From Crocinitomicaceae bacterium (GTDB lineage: Bacteria; Bacteroidota; Bacteroidia; Flavobacteriales_D; Crocinitomicaceae): a stretch of DNA of 64,000 nucleotides. The stretch covers positions 1-64,000 of the forward strand of contig JANRBR010000006.1 of assembly GCA_030727405.1 (NCBI GenBank), in the 5' to 3' direction. The notes beneath the pieces are model-generated. The model made no database searches, had not been told where the DNA came from, and saw nothing but the letters and a program-made list of their open reading frames with translations. Shown here piece after piece: positions 46,422 through 56,341 of the stretch (position 1 is its first letter; each line of letters starts with the position of its first letter). Made by a program: the position numbers and the translations under genes.

Positions 46422-47496
46422 ACAAATTGGCTAGTAAGGAGAGGTGAAACAGGGACTCCCCTATTTCTTCTTCCGTCAAATGGTGATCAAAGCTACAGGT
46501 TCCAATTCCTTCCAATAAGCATGAGCGTATTTGTCCGGCAATATTTTTCTTATCTTGATACATCAAAGAGATGACAATGGAAACGTCATCTGCATTCAAT
46601 TCAATCATTGGAAACGAACGAATGATGGTGGATTCGATGTCCTTATATGCTTCCTTAGACAATATTCCACGCTTCATTGAAACAAAGGATTCAGCAATCA
46701 TTCCTAATGCCACCGCATGACCGTGAGAAATGGGTGTTGATTGAAAAAAGTAAGATTCCAATGCGTGTCCAACCGTATGACCAAAATTCAATTTTTTACG
46801 CAGTCCACCTTCAAAAGGGTCTTGTTCAATGATGTTCGTTTTTACTCGAATGGATTGAAGGATCACAGCTTCTTGAATCAATGCTTCCTCCGATTGAATG
46901 TGTCGAATTTCTTCCCAAAGTTTCGCATCGCCAATTAAAGCGTGTTTCAACATCTCAGCGTAGCCGCTGAAAATTTCTTCGGGTGGTAAAGTGGATAAAA
47001 ATCCTGCATCAACGAACACCCTCGCAGGTTGAGTAATGGTTCCCAATTGATTTTTAAATCCATTCAAATCGATGCCATTTTTACCTCCAATGGCTGCATC
47101 AACCATTCCAAGTAGGGTTGTAGGAATGTGAATAAAAGTCAATCCGCGCTTATAAACGGAAGCAATAAATCCGCCCATATCAGTGACCACACCACCACCT
47201 AAGTTGATGACTAAGTCCTTTCGTTCTACCTTATACTCCGTAAATGCTTGCCAGACCTGAAAGCAAACCTCCATGACTTTATTTTCTTCTCCATTCGGCA
47301 ACAACATGATTTCTGCTCGCTCTAATTCTGGAAAACTCGTAATGAGGTATTCCAAACAGCAATCGTGTGTGTTTTCGTCAACAATAATCAGAATCTGCTG
47401 ATTTTCAAATGCTTTCAAGAATGATTGAAATCCACCATTTAAAATGGATCCAATTTCTACCTGGCAATACTTCCCTTCTATTTTCATGCTTTTCAT
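46420..47496 (-). CDS. aroB: 3-dehydroquinate synthase
   Basis: The 358-residue enzyme of the shikimate pathway has the NAD-binding GGGVVTDMGGFIASVYKRGL and IPTTLLGMVDAAIGGKNGID segments, the metal-binding LNFGHTVGHALE, and a C-terminal helical domain. It converts DAHP to 3-dehydroquinate. The start may be 47496 or the Met three codons later (47487). It ends in the shared terminator and is divergent from the proline dehydrogenase gene. Confidence 0.95.
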   Translation of the reverse strand: MKSMKIEGKYCQVEIGSILNGGFQSFLKAFENQQILIIVDENTHDCCLEYLITSFPELERAEIMLLPNGEENKVMEVCFQVWQAFTEYKVERKDLVINLGGGVVTDMGGFIASVYKRGLTFIHIPTTLLGMVDAAIGGKNGIDLNGFKNQLGTITQPARVFVDAGFLSTLPPEEIFSGYAEMLKHALIGDAKLWEEIRHIQSEEALIQEAVILQSIRVKTNIIEQDPFEGGLRKKLNFGHTVGHALESYFFQSTPISHGHAVALGMIAESFVSMKRGILSKEAYKDIESTIIRSFPMIELNADDVSIVISLMYQDKKNIAGQIRSCLLEGIGTCSFDHHLTEEEIGESLFHLSLLANL

Positions 47497-47547
47497 TCTT
47501 GCGATAAAATTAAACTTTCGAGATGACTTCTATTCTAAAAAACGATG

Positions 47548-47555
47548 TAAATTTG
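47548..47555 (+). promoter_or_regulatory. Putative -7 box TAAATTTG for proline dehydrogenase
   Basis: TAAATTTG matches TAnnTTTG and ends four bases before the ATG at 47560. No -33 TTG is found at the usual distance. Confidence 0.45.
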
Positions 47556-47559
47556 GAAT

Positions 47560-48729
47560 ATGATATCATTTGACAACACCGAAGTTGCGTTCTCAAGCAA
47601 ATCCAATCGCGACTTAAAAAGAGCCTATTGGCTGTTTAAAATCATCGCATCCCCTTTCATTGTGAAAGTTGGGAAAGGAGCTACAAACATGGCCTTGAAA
47701 CTTCGCTTACCGATATCTGCTCCCATAAAAGCAACCATTTTTCGCCAATTTTGCGGAGGAGAGTCCATTGCAGAATGTGACCGAACGATTTCAGATTTAG
47801 GCAAATTTGGTATCGGAACCATCCTCGATTATTCTGTAGAAGGAAAAACAAGCGACGAAGATTTTGATCAAACGGTGGACATCATCATTCAAACGATACA
47901 CCGAGCTGCAAATGACCCTCACATTCCTTTTGCCGTTTTTAAAGTAACCGGAATTGGTCGACATGATTTAATTGAGAAGGCTTCCACTCATGGATATACG
48001 CCAACTTCAGAGGAAAAAGCCGAAATCGACGTCATCGTTTCTCGCATCAACCGCATTTGTCACGCCGCCCATGAAGCAGGGACTTCTGTGTTTATTGACG
48101 CAGAAGAATCATGGATTCAAGATGCGATTGACCAATGGACTTTCGACATGATGTTGAAATACAATAAAGAAAGATGCATTGTATTCAATACCTTACAAAT
48201 GTACCGTCACGATCGATTGGCATTTTTACGTGATTGCCTGGAATTAGCCCAGAAACATCAAGTAAAATACGGAATCAAATTGGTTCGAGGAGCATACATG
48301 GAAAAGGAACGTGCACGAGCGATAGAAAAAGGCTACCTCTCACCTATTCAAGCGACGAAAGCAGACACGGACAAAGATTACAATATTGCGTTAAAAGAGA
48401 TTTTGGAAAATCGTTCGGTGTTTTCTCTTTGCGCGGGAACACACAACGAAGACAGTTCTGAATTATTGATGAACTTGATGCAAGAGGCACAAATTGACCC
48501 ACAAAGCGAACAATTTTACTTTGCACAGTTATTGGGAATGAGTAATCACATTTCCTACAACGTGGCGCATGCAAAGTACCATGTAGCGAAGTACGTCCCG
48601 TTCGGACCAGTAAAGGAAGTGTTGCCTTATTTATTGAGAAGAGCCGATGAAAACACGTCCGTAGCTGGTCAAACCGGCAGGGAACTTTCATTGATCATCA
48701 AAGAATTAGATCGACGTAAGCAGCGTTAA
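47560..48729 (+). CDS. Proline dehydrogenase
   Basis: The 389-residue FAD enzyme oxidises proline to pyrroline-5-carboxylate and feeds electrons to quinone. Family motifs include FGIGTILDYSVEGK, FIDAEESWIQDAID, YGIKLVRGAYMEKER, and the C-terminal YVPFGPVKEVLPYLLRRADE with the substrate-binding RR. It is the stand-alone form, without the PutA aldehyde dehydrogenase domain. Its 3' end overlaps the convergent T9SS cargo gene by four bases. Confidence 0.93.
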   Translation: MISFDNTEVAFSSKSNRDLKRAYWLFKIIASPFIVKVGKGATNMALKLRLPISAPIKATIFRQFCGGESIAECDRTISDLGKFGIGTILDYSVEGKTSDEDFDQTVDIIIQTIHRAANDPHIPFAVFKVTGIGRHDLIEKASTHGYTPTSEEKAEIDVIVSRINRICHAAHEAGTSVFIDAEESWIQDAIDQWTFDMMLKYNKERCIVFNTLQMYRHDRLAFLRDCLELAQKHQVKYGIKLVRGAYMEKERARAIEKGYLSPIQATKADTDKDYNIALKEILENRSVFSLCAGTHNEDSSELLMNLMQEAQIDPQSEQFYFAQLLGMSNHISYNVAHAKYHVAKYVPFGPVKEVLPYLLRRADENTSVAGQTGRELSLIIKELDRRKQR

Positions 48730-50219
48730 TTCTTAATGAATTTAAATAGGTGGTTTTCAATCTTTAGAAAATACACACCTGCATCAAATGATTGCGAAGG
48801 AATGGTAAAGGAAGAAGTAATTTCTCCCGAAACAAGTTGTTTTCCGTTCAAATCCACCACTTCGTAAACCCCATTCAACGATTGACTCAAAGTCACATGA
48901 ATATCATGACTCGTTGGATTCGGAAACAACTTCAACTCGACGCTTTCTTGATTCAATTCAATGGTTTCCACTAATTGATTTATAGTAAATACTGTATCCG
49001 TTACCAGTGCTTGAAATTGATTTGCAAACACTTTTAATGCGTAAATGTTAGCACCACCGTTCACTGTATTCTGTCCATCTCCTACTACACTATTGTAACC
49101 CACGGCAATAAAGCCTCCATCATGCGTCGTAAACATTTGATTGCAATGATCTTCGCCCTGATTGATTATGGTTGTAGAAGGTTGTCCCGCAAGCCAATTT
49201 CCATTTGAAACCTCAAAAAACCCAATATTTAAATCCTTAGAATAAGAGCTCTCGGTGAGATTTTCATATTGAAGCGCAATAGAAACCTTATAATAAGGAT
49301 CTGGCAAGAATGCAACCTGTGTATATTTCCGATCTTCAATGATCGAGGAAGTGGGATCATCCGGTTCATTGTGTTCATTTTGAAAAACACCATTTCCATC
49401 TAAAATGCGAAACAATTGATCGTGATTCGTTGGAGTCACTTCCCTACTACCAACAATAAAAATCCTATCTTCTCCGTTTTCGATATCAGAAAGATGATAA
49501 TTACCGTGAGCACTTCCAATCATTTCTTGAGATAAAACGACTCCTTGATCGTTGAATTTAATCAATATCCCTTTCACTAAATTGGAATCAGGAACAAACA
49601 TGTCGCCTACTAAATAATACAGCGAATCTTGAAATTCCACTAGCGCATTGGCCCGATCATCTCCCACTGTCCCAATTGTTTTGGTCCAAACCGTATCTCC
49701 TTCTTTTGTGAGACGCATGATCAGAATATCAGAAGCAGCACCCATGGTTTGTTGTCGATAACCGACCATCACAATGCCCGTGTCTTTGGTCATCATCGCA
49801 TCGTTAATCCGATCCCAAGCAGGGTTAGGATACGTTTTCATCCACTCTTGATTTCCGTTTAAATCGGTTTTAATCAACATGGCATCAAAGTTTCCTTGAC
49901 TGTTTGAATTGGTCATTCCCGCCATGTAATAACCGATCCCAGGACGATGCATGACACTTACCGCCTCTTCCGATTCATCACCACCGTATGCATGGCTCCA
50001 AACGTAATTTCCGAGCGAATCTATTTTCATTAGAAAAGCCTGAGCGTTTTCGCCCCAGCTTCCTGAACTCCCAGTTATGAGGTAGGAAGTATCGGATGTT
50101 TCAATGACGTCTTCCGCACGATCAAAACCACTTCCTGAATAAAGTTTGTAAAAATACTGTTGAGACCACGAATTCGTGGAAACAAACAACAAACAAACAA
50201 TGGTAATTAAAATGCGCAT
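48726..50219 (-). CDS. T9SS cargo with beta-propeller-like repeats
   Basis: The 497-residue protein has a signal peptide (to SWSQ, about residue 19) and repeats of the form DTSYLITGSSGSWG...AFLMKIDSLGNYVWS. Each repeat resembles a blade of the SBBP-type propeller common in Bacteroidota secreted proteins. A type A T9SS sorting domain covers the last 80 residues (LKLFPNPTSHDIHVTL, VYEVVDLNGKQLV, AGVYFLKIEN). It should be displayed at the cell surface. It overlaps the barrel gene by 13 bases. Confidence 0.85.
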   Translation of the reverse strand: MRILITIVCLLFVSTNSWSQQYFYKLYSGSGFDRAEDVIETSDTSYLITGSSGSWGENAQAFLMKIDSLGNYVWSHAYGGDESEEAVSVMHRPGIGYYMAGMTNSNSQGNFDAMLIKTDLNGNQEWMKTYPNPAWDRINDAMMTKDTGIVMVGYRQQTMGAASDILIMRLTKEGDTVWTKTIGTVGDDRANALVEFQDSLYYLVGDMFVPDSNLVKGILIKFNDQGVVLSQEMIGSAHGNYHLSDIENGEDRIFIVGSREVTPTNHDQLFRILDGNGVFQNEHNEPDDPTSSIIEDRKYTQVAFLPDPYYKVSIALQYENLTESSYSKDLNIGFFEVSNGNWLAGQPSTTIINQGEDHCNQMFTTHDGGFIAVGYNSVVGDGQNTVNGGANIYALKVFANQFQALVTDTVFTINQLVETIELNQESVELKLFPNPTSHDIHVTLSQSLNGVYEVVDLNGKQLVSGEITSSFTIPSQSFDAGVYFLKIENHLFKFIKN

Positions 50220-51424
50220 TTTACTTGTATAATGAAGGATTCCCCGGTTTTACTAAATAGATTCTCACTGGCCACGCCGACATTCCATCGTGCTAATTGA
50301 AAAGAAGAATACATCCCCCACTTCAATTGTGAAAATCCTCCGTAGGATGCATTTATCGCTGTGGACCATTTTTTAGTCACACGACCATGGATACCTATGA
50401 AGAAATAGGGAATGTAGTTTTTTGATAAAAACATCCGAGCACCATAGAAACTTTGAAGTCGCTTGGCAGATTGCATGTCCACCAATTTCGAAAATTGAAT
50501 GAATCCAGGTACCATCAACATGGTTTTTTGGGTCGTTTTTTCAATTCCTAAAGTATCCATTAAACGAATGGTACTCAGTACATTTTGTTGCACCAATTGA
50601 TCTAGGTCAAAACCAGTATACTGAAAACTGGAATCAGAGACATACTGCGTCAATGGTTCCTTCGGTAGCATAAATCCAATGTTCTTCGCTAAAAACTGAA
50701 AGGTCATTGCGCGATCATTCTCAAATGTTTTGAAACGGTAATCCAAATCAACGGAAAGGCCAAAGCCTTTGGAAAATCCCGCTTGATTCGCATAGGAAAA
50801 TTGTCCATCGTAGACTAAATTGATGGAATCGTTACCTAGATTTTGAAAAATGGTACCTGTAGAAATGTTTCCATTAGCAAACTGATTCAGGGACAGCACA
50901 TTTAAAACAATTGAATTGTTGGTGCTGCGATTGAATATTCCAAATCCTAATTTTGAATAAGCTAAGGATTGAAAACGGGTTCCAGAGAAATCAGCTGTAT
51001 CACCCAAAAACAGACTATTTCCCTCAAATGCATAACGAAAGGCATCTTGGGAATATACCATGGATGAGAACGAATGAAACCCTGCCTGAGCAATGTAACC
51101 GTAGTTGTAAAAGCGTTTATTCTCATTCGACGAGACATCTCTTTTTGATCGATAGACCAACTCTGCATTCATATCTAATCCAAATTGATTGATGTTTTGA
51201 AGTCGTTCGATGCTTTTATTTTTCATGTCTTGGTCGATGTAACCACCATAAAAGAAACATTTCACGATGTCCTTTCCTAATGCATTAGAGGCATAATCAC
51301 CGTTCGATGTAAAGAAAATGGAAGCCTTGTATTTTCCTGTAGTATCTTGAATGAAAGGCAACATATGCTGACTATAACAGGAAAAACCGAAGGTCACTAT
51401 AACGAGGAAAATGCACTTTTTCAT
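50207..51424 (-). CDS. Outer-membrane beta-barrel protein (DUF5723-like)
   Basis: The 405-residue protein has a signal peptide (to CYSQ) and a long series of aromatic-ended amphipathic strands, closing with RWNVGVASENLFSKTGESFI and a terminal Phe typical of outer-membrane barrels. LGFGIFNRSTNNSIVLNVLS and KGFGLSVDLDYRFK resemble DUF5723 proteins, but this is a weak call. It sits between the lipoprotein gene (four-base overlap) and the T9SS cargo gene, and may serve their export or anchoring. Confidence 0.68.
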   Translation of the reverse strand: MKKCIFLVIVTFGFSCYSQHMLPFIQDTTGKYKASIFFTSNGDYASNALGKDIVKCFFYGGYIDQDMKNKSIERLQNINQFGLDMNAELVYRSKRDVSSNENKRFYNYGYIAQAGFHSFSSMVYSQDAFRYAFEGNSLFLGDTADFSGTRFQSLAYSKLGFGIFNRSTNNSIVLNVLSLNQFANGNISTGTIFQNLGNDSINLVYDGQFSYANQAGFSKGFGLSVDLDYRFKTFENDRAMTFQFLAKNIGFMLPKEPLTQYVSDSSFQYTGFDLDQLVQQNVLSTIRLMDTLGIEKTTQKTMLMVPGFIQFSKLVDMQSAKRLQSFYGARMFLSKNYIPYFFIGIHGRVTKKWSTAINASYGGFSQLKWGMYSSFQLARWNVGVASENLFSKTGESFIIQVKCAF

Positions 51425-53004
51425 AAGACCATTTTTGTGTTCAACTTCATGCGCAATTTAAACGATAAAAATGCATTCGACTGAACTTGTTTGGGTTCAC
51501 TTAATCCGGTTGAAACATTGGGTGAATCAAAACGGGCCTCCACAATGACCTTCTTGATGTTTTTTAAGTCAGAAATAGTCGCTTGATCTAATAAAAATTC
51601 GATGTGCGATGGGTGTTTTTTAAGTCCATCAATGGGATCAATGGCAGCCATTTCACACGAAGAGATTTGACTGCTTCCGATGATTGAATGTATGATTTGA
51701 CCATTTTCATTCATGAAATACAAGACTGGATCACAGCTAAATGGAAAGCCATTGATCACATCTAAGGAAACCACTCCCGATTGAACATGAGAACTGGATT
51801 GGTTTTGACTTAATTCGATGTTAAAAGTATCGCGCAAGGTCAATCCATTCAATCCTAATTTTAACGGCAACTGCGCACTCGCAGTCACTTTTAAGCGGCT
51901 ATTTGGAAACACTTCGTCATTACCTGCAGAGGTATTTCCCCAAGGATTGAGTTGAACCTCGTATGCAACTTCATTGTTTGCGCCAAGGTTTTCAAGGAAG
52001 GATTCTAGGTTGGAGTTCGTCGCATCAAAATCTAACTGTACACCATTCGATTGCAAACTAGACCACGATCCAGTTGCAGGTGAAACGTACACACTGGGTC
52101 CAATGGTCGGTGCCGTTAGTTGCACCACATTTCCATTTTGATTGGTGTTTTTCAGGTAATGAAGTTGTCCACGCAATGGAACTTTCATTCCATTTTCGAT
52201 GTTTATTTGCAGCGCCGTTTCGGGTAAATCCAAGCTTCCTTCCAAGATTTTATTCATGAAATTCAATTGAAATAGTGCTGTATCTGCAAAGATTTTAGAC
52301 CCAAAATATCCTTTAGCGTAATCGACTTTAATGGATTCCAAGCTCGCTTCGAATTTAAAATCATAGGATGAACTAATTGAAACTTGCGGACCATTTGGAT
52401 CGGTACTCAAGGTTAATTTTGTTTGCAGCACGTTGTATTCAAGACCGCTTTGCCCCCTCAAATCAATTTGGTAATCACTGATATCCAACCATTCTTCTTG
52501 AACGTTTGGACTGGCAATTGTTCCTGCTTCCACGCTATAATTATGTTCAAATACAGCACCGTTTTTTGTCACACCAGGCAATTGAACCTTAAAAAGAACC
52601 TTGGTTCCAAGTGGATTTAGCACTTTCACTTTCACCCTTCCATCCAAAACACGGATGTTTTTCAGTTGAACATCCTCCAGATCAAAGGAATGCTCCTCGA
52701 TGGCATTCACAAAGGTTGTTCCCGGTGGAATGTTATTGAGCGTAAATATGGGCGAGAATAATTGGACGATTGAGGTATCTGGAATTTGAATCAAATCAGA
52801 TAAGCCTAAGTCCAATAAGGTTCTCGTCAAATTCACCTGTATTTCACCATTGGATGATGTCAAACTGGAATCATTCATCCAATTTGCAAGTGAAAGTGTG
52901 TCGTGAAGCAAGGGCGCTTCTAGATCAATGTTCCAAGCCGTTTCTTTCTTCGTGCAGGAGAAAAAAGCGAGAAAAACACAGAAGAATAGTACTTTATTTA
53001 TCAT
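51421..53004 (-). CDS. Large lipoprotein, unknown function
   Basis: The 527-residue protein has a lipobox FFSC (Cys17) and a beta-rich mature part (DLEAPLLHDTLSLANWMNDS at the start). Many strands suggest several immunoglobulin-like or lipid-binding-like beta domains. No family is recognised. It starts at the last base of the thiolase gene and overlaps the barrel gene by four bases, so the three envelope genes and the thiolase form one transcript. Confidence 0.72.
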   Translation of the reverse strand: MINKVLFFCVFLAFFSCTKKETAWNIDLEAPLLHDTLSLANWMNDSSLTSSNGEIQVNLTRTLLDLGLSDLIQIPDTSIVQLFSPIFTLNNIPPGTTFVNAIEEHSFDLEDVQLKNIRVLDGRVKVKVLNPLGTKVLFKVQLPGVTKNGAVFEHNYSVEAGTIASPNVQEEWLDISDYQIDLRGQSGLEYNVLQTKLTLSTDPNGPQVSISSSYDFKFEASLESIKVDYAKGYFGSKIFADTALFQLNFMNKILEGSLDLPETALQINIENGMKVPLRGQLHYLKNTNQNGNVVQLTAPTIGPSVYVSPATGSWSSLQSNGVQLDFDATNSNLESFLENLGANNEVAYEVQLNPWGNTSAGNDEVFPNSRLKVTASAQLPLKLGLNGLTLRDTFNIELSQNQSSSHVQSGVVSLDVINGFPFSCDPVLYFMNENGQIIHSIIGSSQISSCEMAAIDPIDGLKKHPSHIEFLLDQATISDLKNIKKVIVEARFDSPNVSTGLSEPKQVQSNAFLSFKLRMKLNTKMVL

Positions 53005-54212
53005 TACACTCGTTCAATGATGGCTGCATATCCTTGACCAACACCAATGCACATGGTTACCAGTGCATAACGTTTATTTGTTGCATTTAATTGCCTCGCT
53101 GCTGTTAAAAGCAAGCGTGCACCAGACATACCAAGTGGATGACCTAATGAAATCGCACCGCCCATTGGATTAATCCGCGGATCATTGTCCGACAAACCTA
53201 AATTTCTTGTACATGCTAACACTTGAGCCGCAAATGCTTCATTGATTTCAATGATATCCATCTGATCCAGGCTCAATCCCGCTCTACTTAATGCTTTTTG
53301 CGAAGCCAAAACCGGCCCAATTCCCATAATGCGGGGTTCTACTCCAGCTACGGCAGCGGAAACCATGCGAACCATTGGCTTTAATCCATTTTCTTTCAAT
53401 CCAGCGTCACTTGCCATTAGTAGGGCTGCCGCGCCATCATTCAGACCGGAGGCATTTCCTGCCGTTACCGTACCGTCTTTTTTAAATGCCGGACGAAGTC
53501 CAGCTAAACTTTCGATGCTTGTTGAAGGACGAGCAAATTCATCCGTTGCAATAACTTTCGGCTCACCTTTGCGCTGTGGTATCGATACCGGTGTGATTTC
53601 ACCTTCAAAATATCCACTCGCGGTTGCTTTTGCTGTTTTAACTTGTGACCAACACGCGAATGCATCTTGATCTTCACGACTAATGTTGAATTTCTCTGCA
53701 AGATTCTCAGCAGTCATACCCATCGAATCAACTCCGTAAATTGCTTCCATTTTAGGATTGATGAAACGCCATCCGAAAGAGGAATCAAACATTTGAGCAT
53801 CCCGACCGAAAGCACTGCTGGTTTTCGAAATCACCCAAGGTCCACGTGTCATGTGTTCTACTCCACCGGCAATGTACAAATCCCCTGCTCCATCTTTCAT
53901 GGCTCTTCCTGCGTTAACTGCAGCTGCTAATCCAGACGCACACAAGCGATTCACTGTTTCTCCCGCCACTTCTTGTGGGAGTCCGGCCAACAACGAAGCC
54001 ATACGCGCCACGTTACGATTATCTTCACCAGCTTGATTGGCACAACCAAGAATGACATCTTCAATTTTCGTTAAATCTAAGTTTGGATGTCGGTCCACCA
54101 ATACTTTCAACGCATAAGCTGCTAAATCATCCGCACGAACTGGCGCCAAACTTCCTCCAAAACTTCCGATCGGCGTACGAATCCCGTCCACCAAGTATAC
54201 TTCTTTTGACAT
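53004..54212 (-). CDS. pcaF: Acyl-CoA thiolase, 3-oxoadipyl-CoA thiolase type
   Basis: The 402-residue thiolase has its nucleophile Cys91 in NRLCASGL, the His in LGHPLGMSGAR and the second Cys in TMCIGVGQG. GCANQAGEDNRNVARMASLL, SFGWRFINP and AGVEPRIMGIGPV are close to PcaF/PaaJ (3-oxoadipyl-CoA thiolase) from memory. That reaction splits 3-oxoadipyl-CoA to succinyl-CoA and acetyl-CoA; a broader beta-oxidation role is the alternative. No other aromatic-degradation genes adjoin it. Confidence 0.8.
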   Translation of the reverse strand: MSKEVYLVDGIRTPIGSFGGSLAPVRADDLAAYALKVLVDRHPNLDLTKIEDVILGCANQAGEDNRNVARMASLLAGLPQEVAGETVNRLCASGLAAAVNAGRAMKDGAGDLYIAGGVEHMTRGPWVISKTSSAFGRDAQMFDSSFGWRFINPKMEAIYGVDSMGMTAENLAEKFNISREDQDAFACWSQVKTAKATASGYFEGEITPVSIPQRKGEPKVIATDEFARPSTSIESLAGLRPAFKKDGTVTAGNASGLNDGAAALLMASDAGLKENGLKPMVRMVSAAVAGVEPRIMGIGPVLASQKALSRAGLSLDQMDIIEINEAFAAQVLACTRNLGLSDNDPRINPMGGAISLGHPLGMSGARLLLTAARQLNATNKRYALVTMCIGVGQGYAAIIERV

Positions 54213-54229
54213 GAATTTTAATGTTTTAC

Positions 54230-54237
54230 CAAAGATA
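54230..54237 (-). promoter_or_regulatory. Putative -7 box TATCTTTG for the thiolase operon
   Basis: TATCTTTG on the minus strand, 17 bases before the thiolase ATG. No TTG at the -33 distance was found. Confidence 0.5.
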
Positions 54238-54376
54238 ATCGAAAAAGCAGGAAAACAGCACGCGAATAATCAATTGTTTTGTGAATTCCCTGTTTAAAAA
54301 TCCAGTAAAAAACGATCAGTACAAGGCGAATTATTCCTAAGTTCGCAATACAATCAAAAGGAAAGAACAATATTGC

Positions 54377-55789
54377 ATGAAGGATTCTACATATACATTT
54401 CATTCGCTTTCCACTTTGGATTTCGCCTTTTTCGAAAGCCTTTTGGGTACGAATGCAATCCACAATGAAGAGCAATTAGTTGCTTATGGACACGACGAAA
54501 CGGAGGACCTATCCTTCCCTCCTAGCTTGGTTGTTCGACCAGAAAGCACGGAAGAAATTTCAAAAATCATGGTGTATTGCCATGAACATGGAATCCCCGT
54601 AACACCAGCAGGTGCACGCACTGGACTGAGTGGCGGAGCACTTCCCATACATGGCGGAGTATTGCTTTCCATGGAGAAATTCAACCGCATACTGAACATC
54701 GATGAGAAAAATCACCAAGTTACGACAGAACCGGGTGTCATCACACAAGTCTTGCAAGATGCAGTAAAGGAAAAAGGATTATTTTATCCACCTGATCCAG
54801 CAAGCAAAGGTTCTTGTTTTATCGGTGGAAACGTTTCAGAAAACTCTGGTGGACCCAAAGCGGTAAAATACGGCGTAACGAAAGACTACGTCTTGAATTT
54901 AGAAATTGTCCTTCCAACAGGAGAAATCATCTGGACAGGCGCCAATGTATTAAAGAATGCAACGGGTTATAATTTAACACAACTAATAGTCGGATCTGAG
55001 GGAACACTAGGAATCATCACGAAAATTGTATTGAAGTTAATCCCACATCCGACACACGACCTCTTGATGTTGGTTCCATTTTTTGATGCGCAAAAAGCCT
55101 GTGAGGCCGTTGCTTCGATTTTCCAAGCAGGAATTACACCAAGTGGTTTGGAATTCATGGAACGAGATGCACTCATTTGGACACAAGAATTTACAGGGGA
55201 AACATCGATTCCTGTTGCAGATAATCATCAGGCACATTTAATCATCGAAGTGGATGGATTTGATCCGGATCAACTCATGCTTGAATGTGAAAAAATTCTG
55301 GGCGTACTTGAACATTTTGAAACAGACGAAATTTTATTTGCGGATTCAGATGCCCAAAAAAACACATTATGGAGTTTGCGTCGAAAGGCAGGCGAGGCGG
55401 TAAAATCTCAGTCCATTTACAAGGAGGAAGATACCGTGGTGCCGCGCTATGCCTTGCCGCAACTTCTTTTCCACGTCAAAGAAATCGGTAAAAAATATGG
55501 CTTTCATTCCGTTTGTTATGGACATGCAGGCGATGGAAATCTCCATGTGAACATCATCAAAGGAAACTTGAGTAATGAACAATGGAACACCGAACTACCG
55601 ATTGCCATTCGAGAACTATTCACAGAAGTCATCAAACTTGGCGGAACCATTTCTGGAGAACATGGAATCGGACTGGTACAAAAACCGTATATGGACCTTG
55701 CGTTTCCTAAGGTTGCCTTAGAATTAATGCGAAACATTAAAAAAGTATTCGATCCTAAGGGGATTTTAAATCCAGGTAAAGTTTTTTAA
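54377..55789 (+). CDS. GlcD-like FAD-linked oxidase (D-lactate/glycolate type)
   Basis: The 470-residue flavoprotein has the PCMH-type FAD domain (PVTPAGARTGLSGGALPIHG, SKGSCFIGGNVSENSGGPKA, QLIVGSEGTLGIITK). The C-terminal FAD-oxidase domain has the metal/substrate His in YGHAGDGNLHVN and ISGEHGIG. It oxidises a 2-hydroxy acid such as D-lactate or glycolate. It is divergent from the thiolase operon and convergent with the 4-helix membrane gene. Confidence 0.9.
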   Translation: MKDSTYTFHSLSTLDFAFFESLLGTNAIHNEEQLVAYGHDETEDLSFPPSLVVRPESTEEISKIMVYCHEHGIPVTPAGARTGLSGGALPIHGGVLLSMEKFNRILNIDEKNHQVTTEPGVITQVLQDAVKEKGLFYPPDPASKGSCFIGGNVSENSGGPKAVKYGVTKDYVLNLEIVLPTGEIIWTGANVLKNATGYNLTQLIVGSEGTLGIITKIVLKLIPHPTHDLLMLVPFFDAQKACEAVASIFQAGITPSGLEFMERDALIWTQEFTGETSIPVADNHQAHLIIEVDGFDPDQLMLECEKILGVLEHFETDEILFADSDAQKNTLWSLRRKAGEAVKSQSIYKEEDTVVPRYALPQLLFHVKEIGKKYGFHSVCYGHAGDGNLHVNIIKGNLSNEQWNTELPIAIRELFTEVIKLGGTISGEHGIGLVQKPYMDLAFPKVALELMRNIKKVFDPKGILNPGKVF

Positions 55790-55798
55790 TGGATGACC

Positions 55799-56341
55799 TT
55801 ATTTCATCCACTTTAGGCTTCGAGAATATAGGAACACCCAAAGTCCACCATAAAGAATATTCAGAATGATCACAAATGTCGGTACATCGTTTGGCGCTGT
55901 AAAGAAATAACTTTGCATCACGTACAAGAAACAATAGGCGATGTATAAATGAAAGCCTATTTTTCTACCGGTAAACATCAGGTACACGGCCGTTAACGCA
56001 AAAATAGAAACCAAAAGTATCAAGGCATTGTAAGCGATGAAATTTGCATACATATTATTGGTCATGATTTCGAGCTTTGTCAAAATATCCGACCAATAGG
56101 ACATGTCCACTTTTTCACTTTGAGCCAATGTAGCCAATTGATCTTGCGAGCTGGCGAATTGAAGCTTTGCCGCTTCGAGTTCATCCGCATTCGGTTTCCC
56201 AGAAATCATTCCGAAAATAGTTGTCAAAATGGTTACCCCAATGTTCACAAAAGAAAGGATAGAAATCACCAATAAAAATTTTGGACGTTTTGCCATCAAT
56301 TGTCCTTCATTCGATTCATTTAATTCTTCCATTTTCTCCAA
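55799..56341 (-). CDS. Four-helix membrane protein, unknown function
   Basis: The 180-residue protein has four predicted membrane helices: about 22-44, 100-122, 127-147 and 153-172. A soluble, helical loop of about 50 residues (GKPNADELEAAKLQFASSQD) lies after helix 1. The end is basic (YSRSLKWMK). No family is recognised. The start (56341, or 56332 at the second Met) overlaps the end of hutH, so the two are cotranscribed. Confidence 0.65.
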   Translation of the reverse strand: MEKMEELNESNEGQLMAKRPKFLLVISILSFVNIGVTILTTIFGMISGKPNADELEAAKLQFASSQDQLATLAQSEKVDMSYWSDILTKLEIMTNNMYANFIAYNALILLVSIFALTAVYLMFTGRKIGFHLYIAYCFLYVMQSYFFTAPNDVPTFVIILNILYGGLWVFLYSRSLKWMK

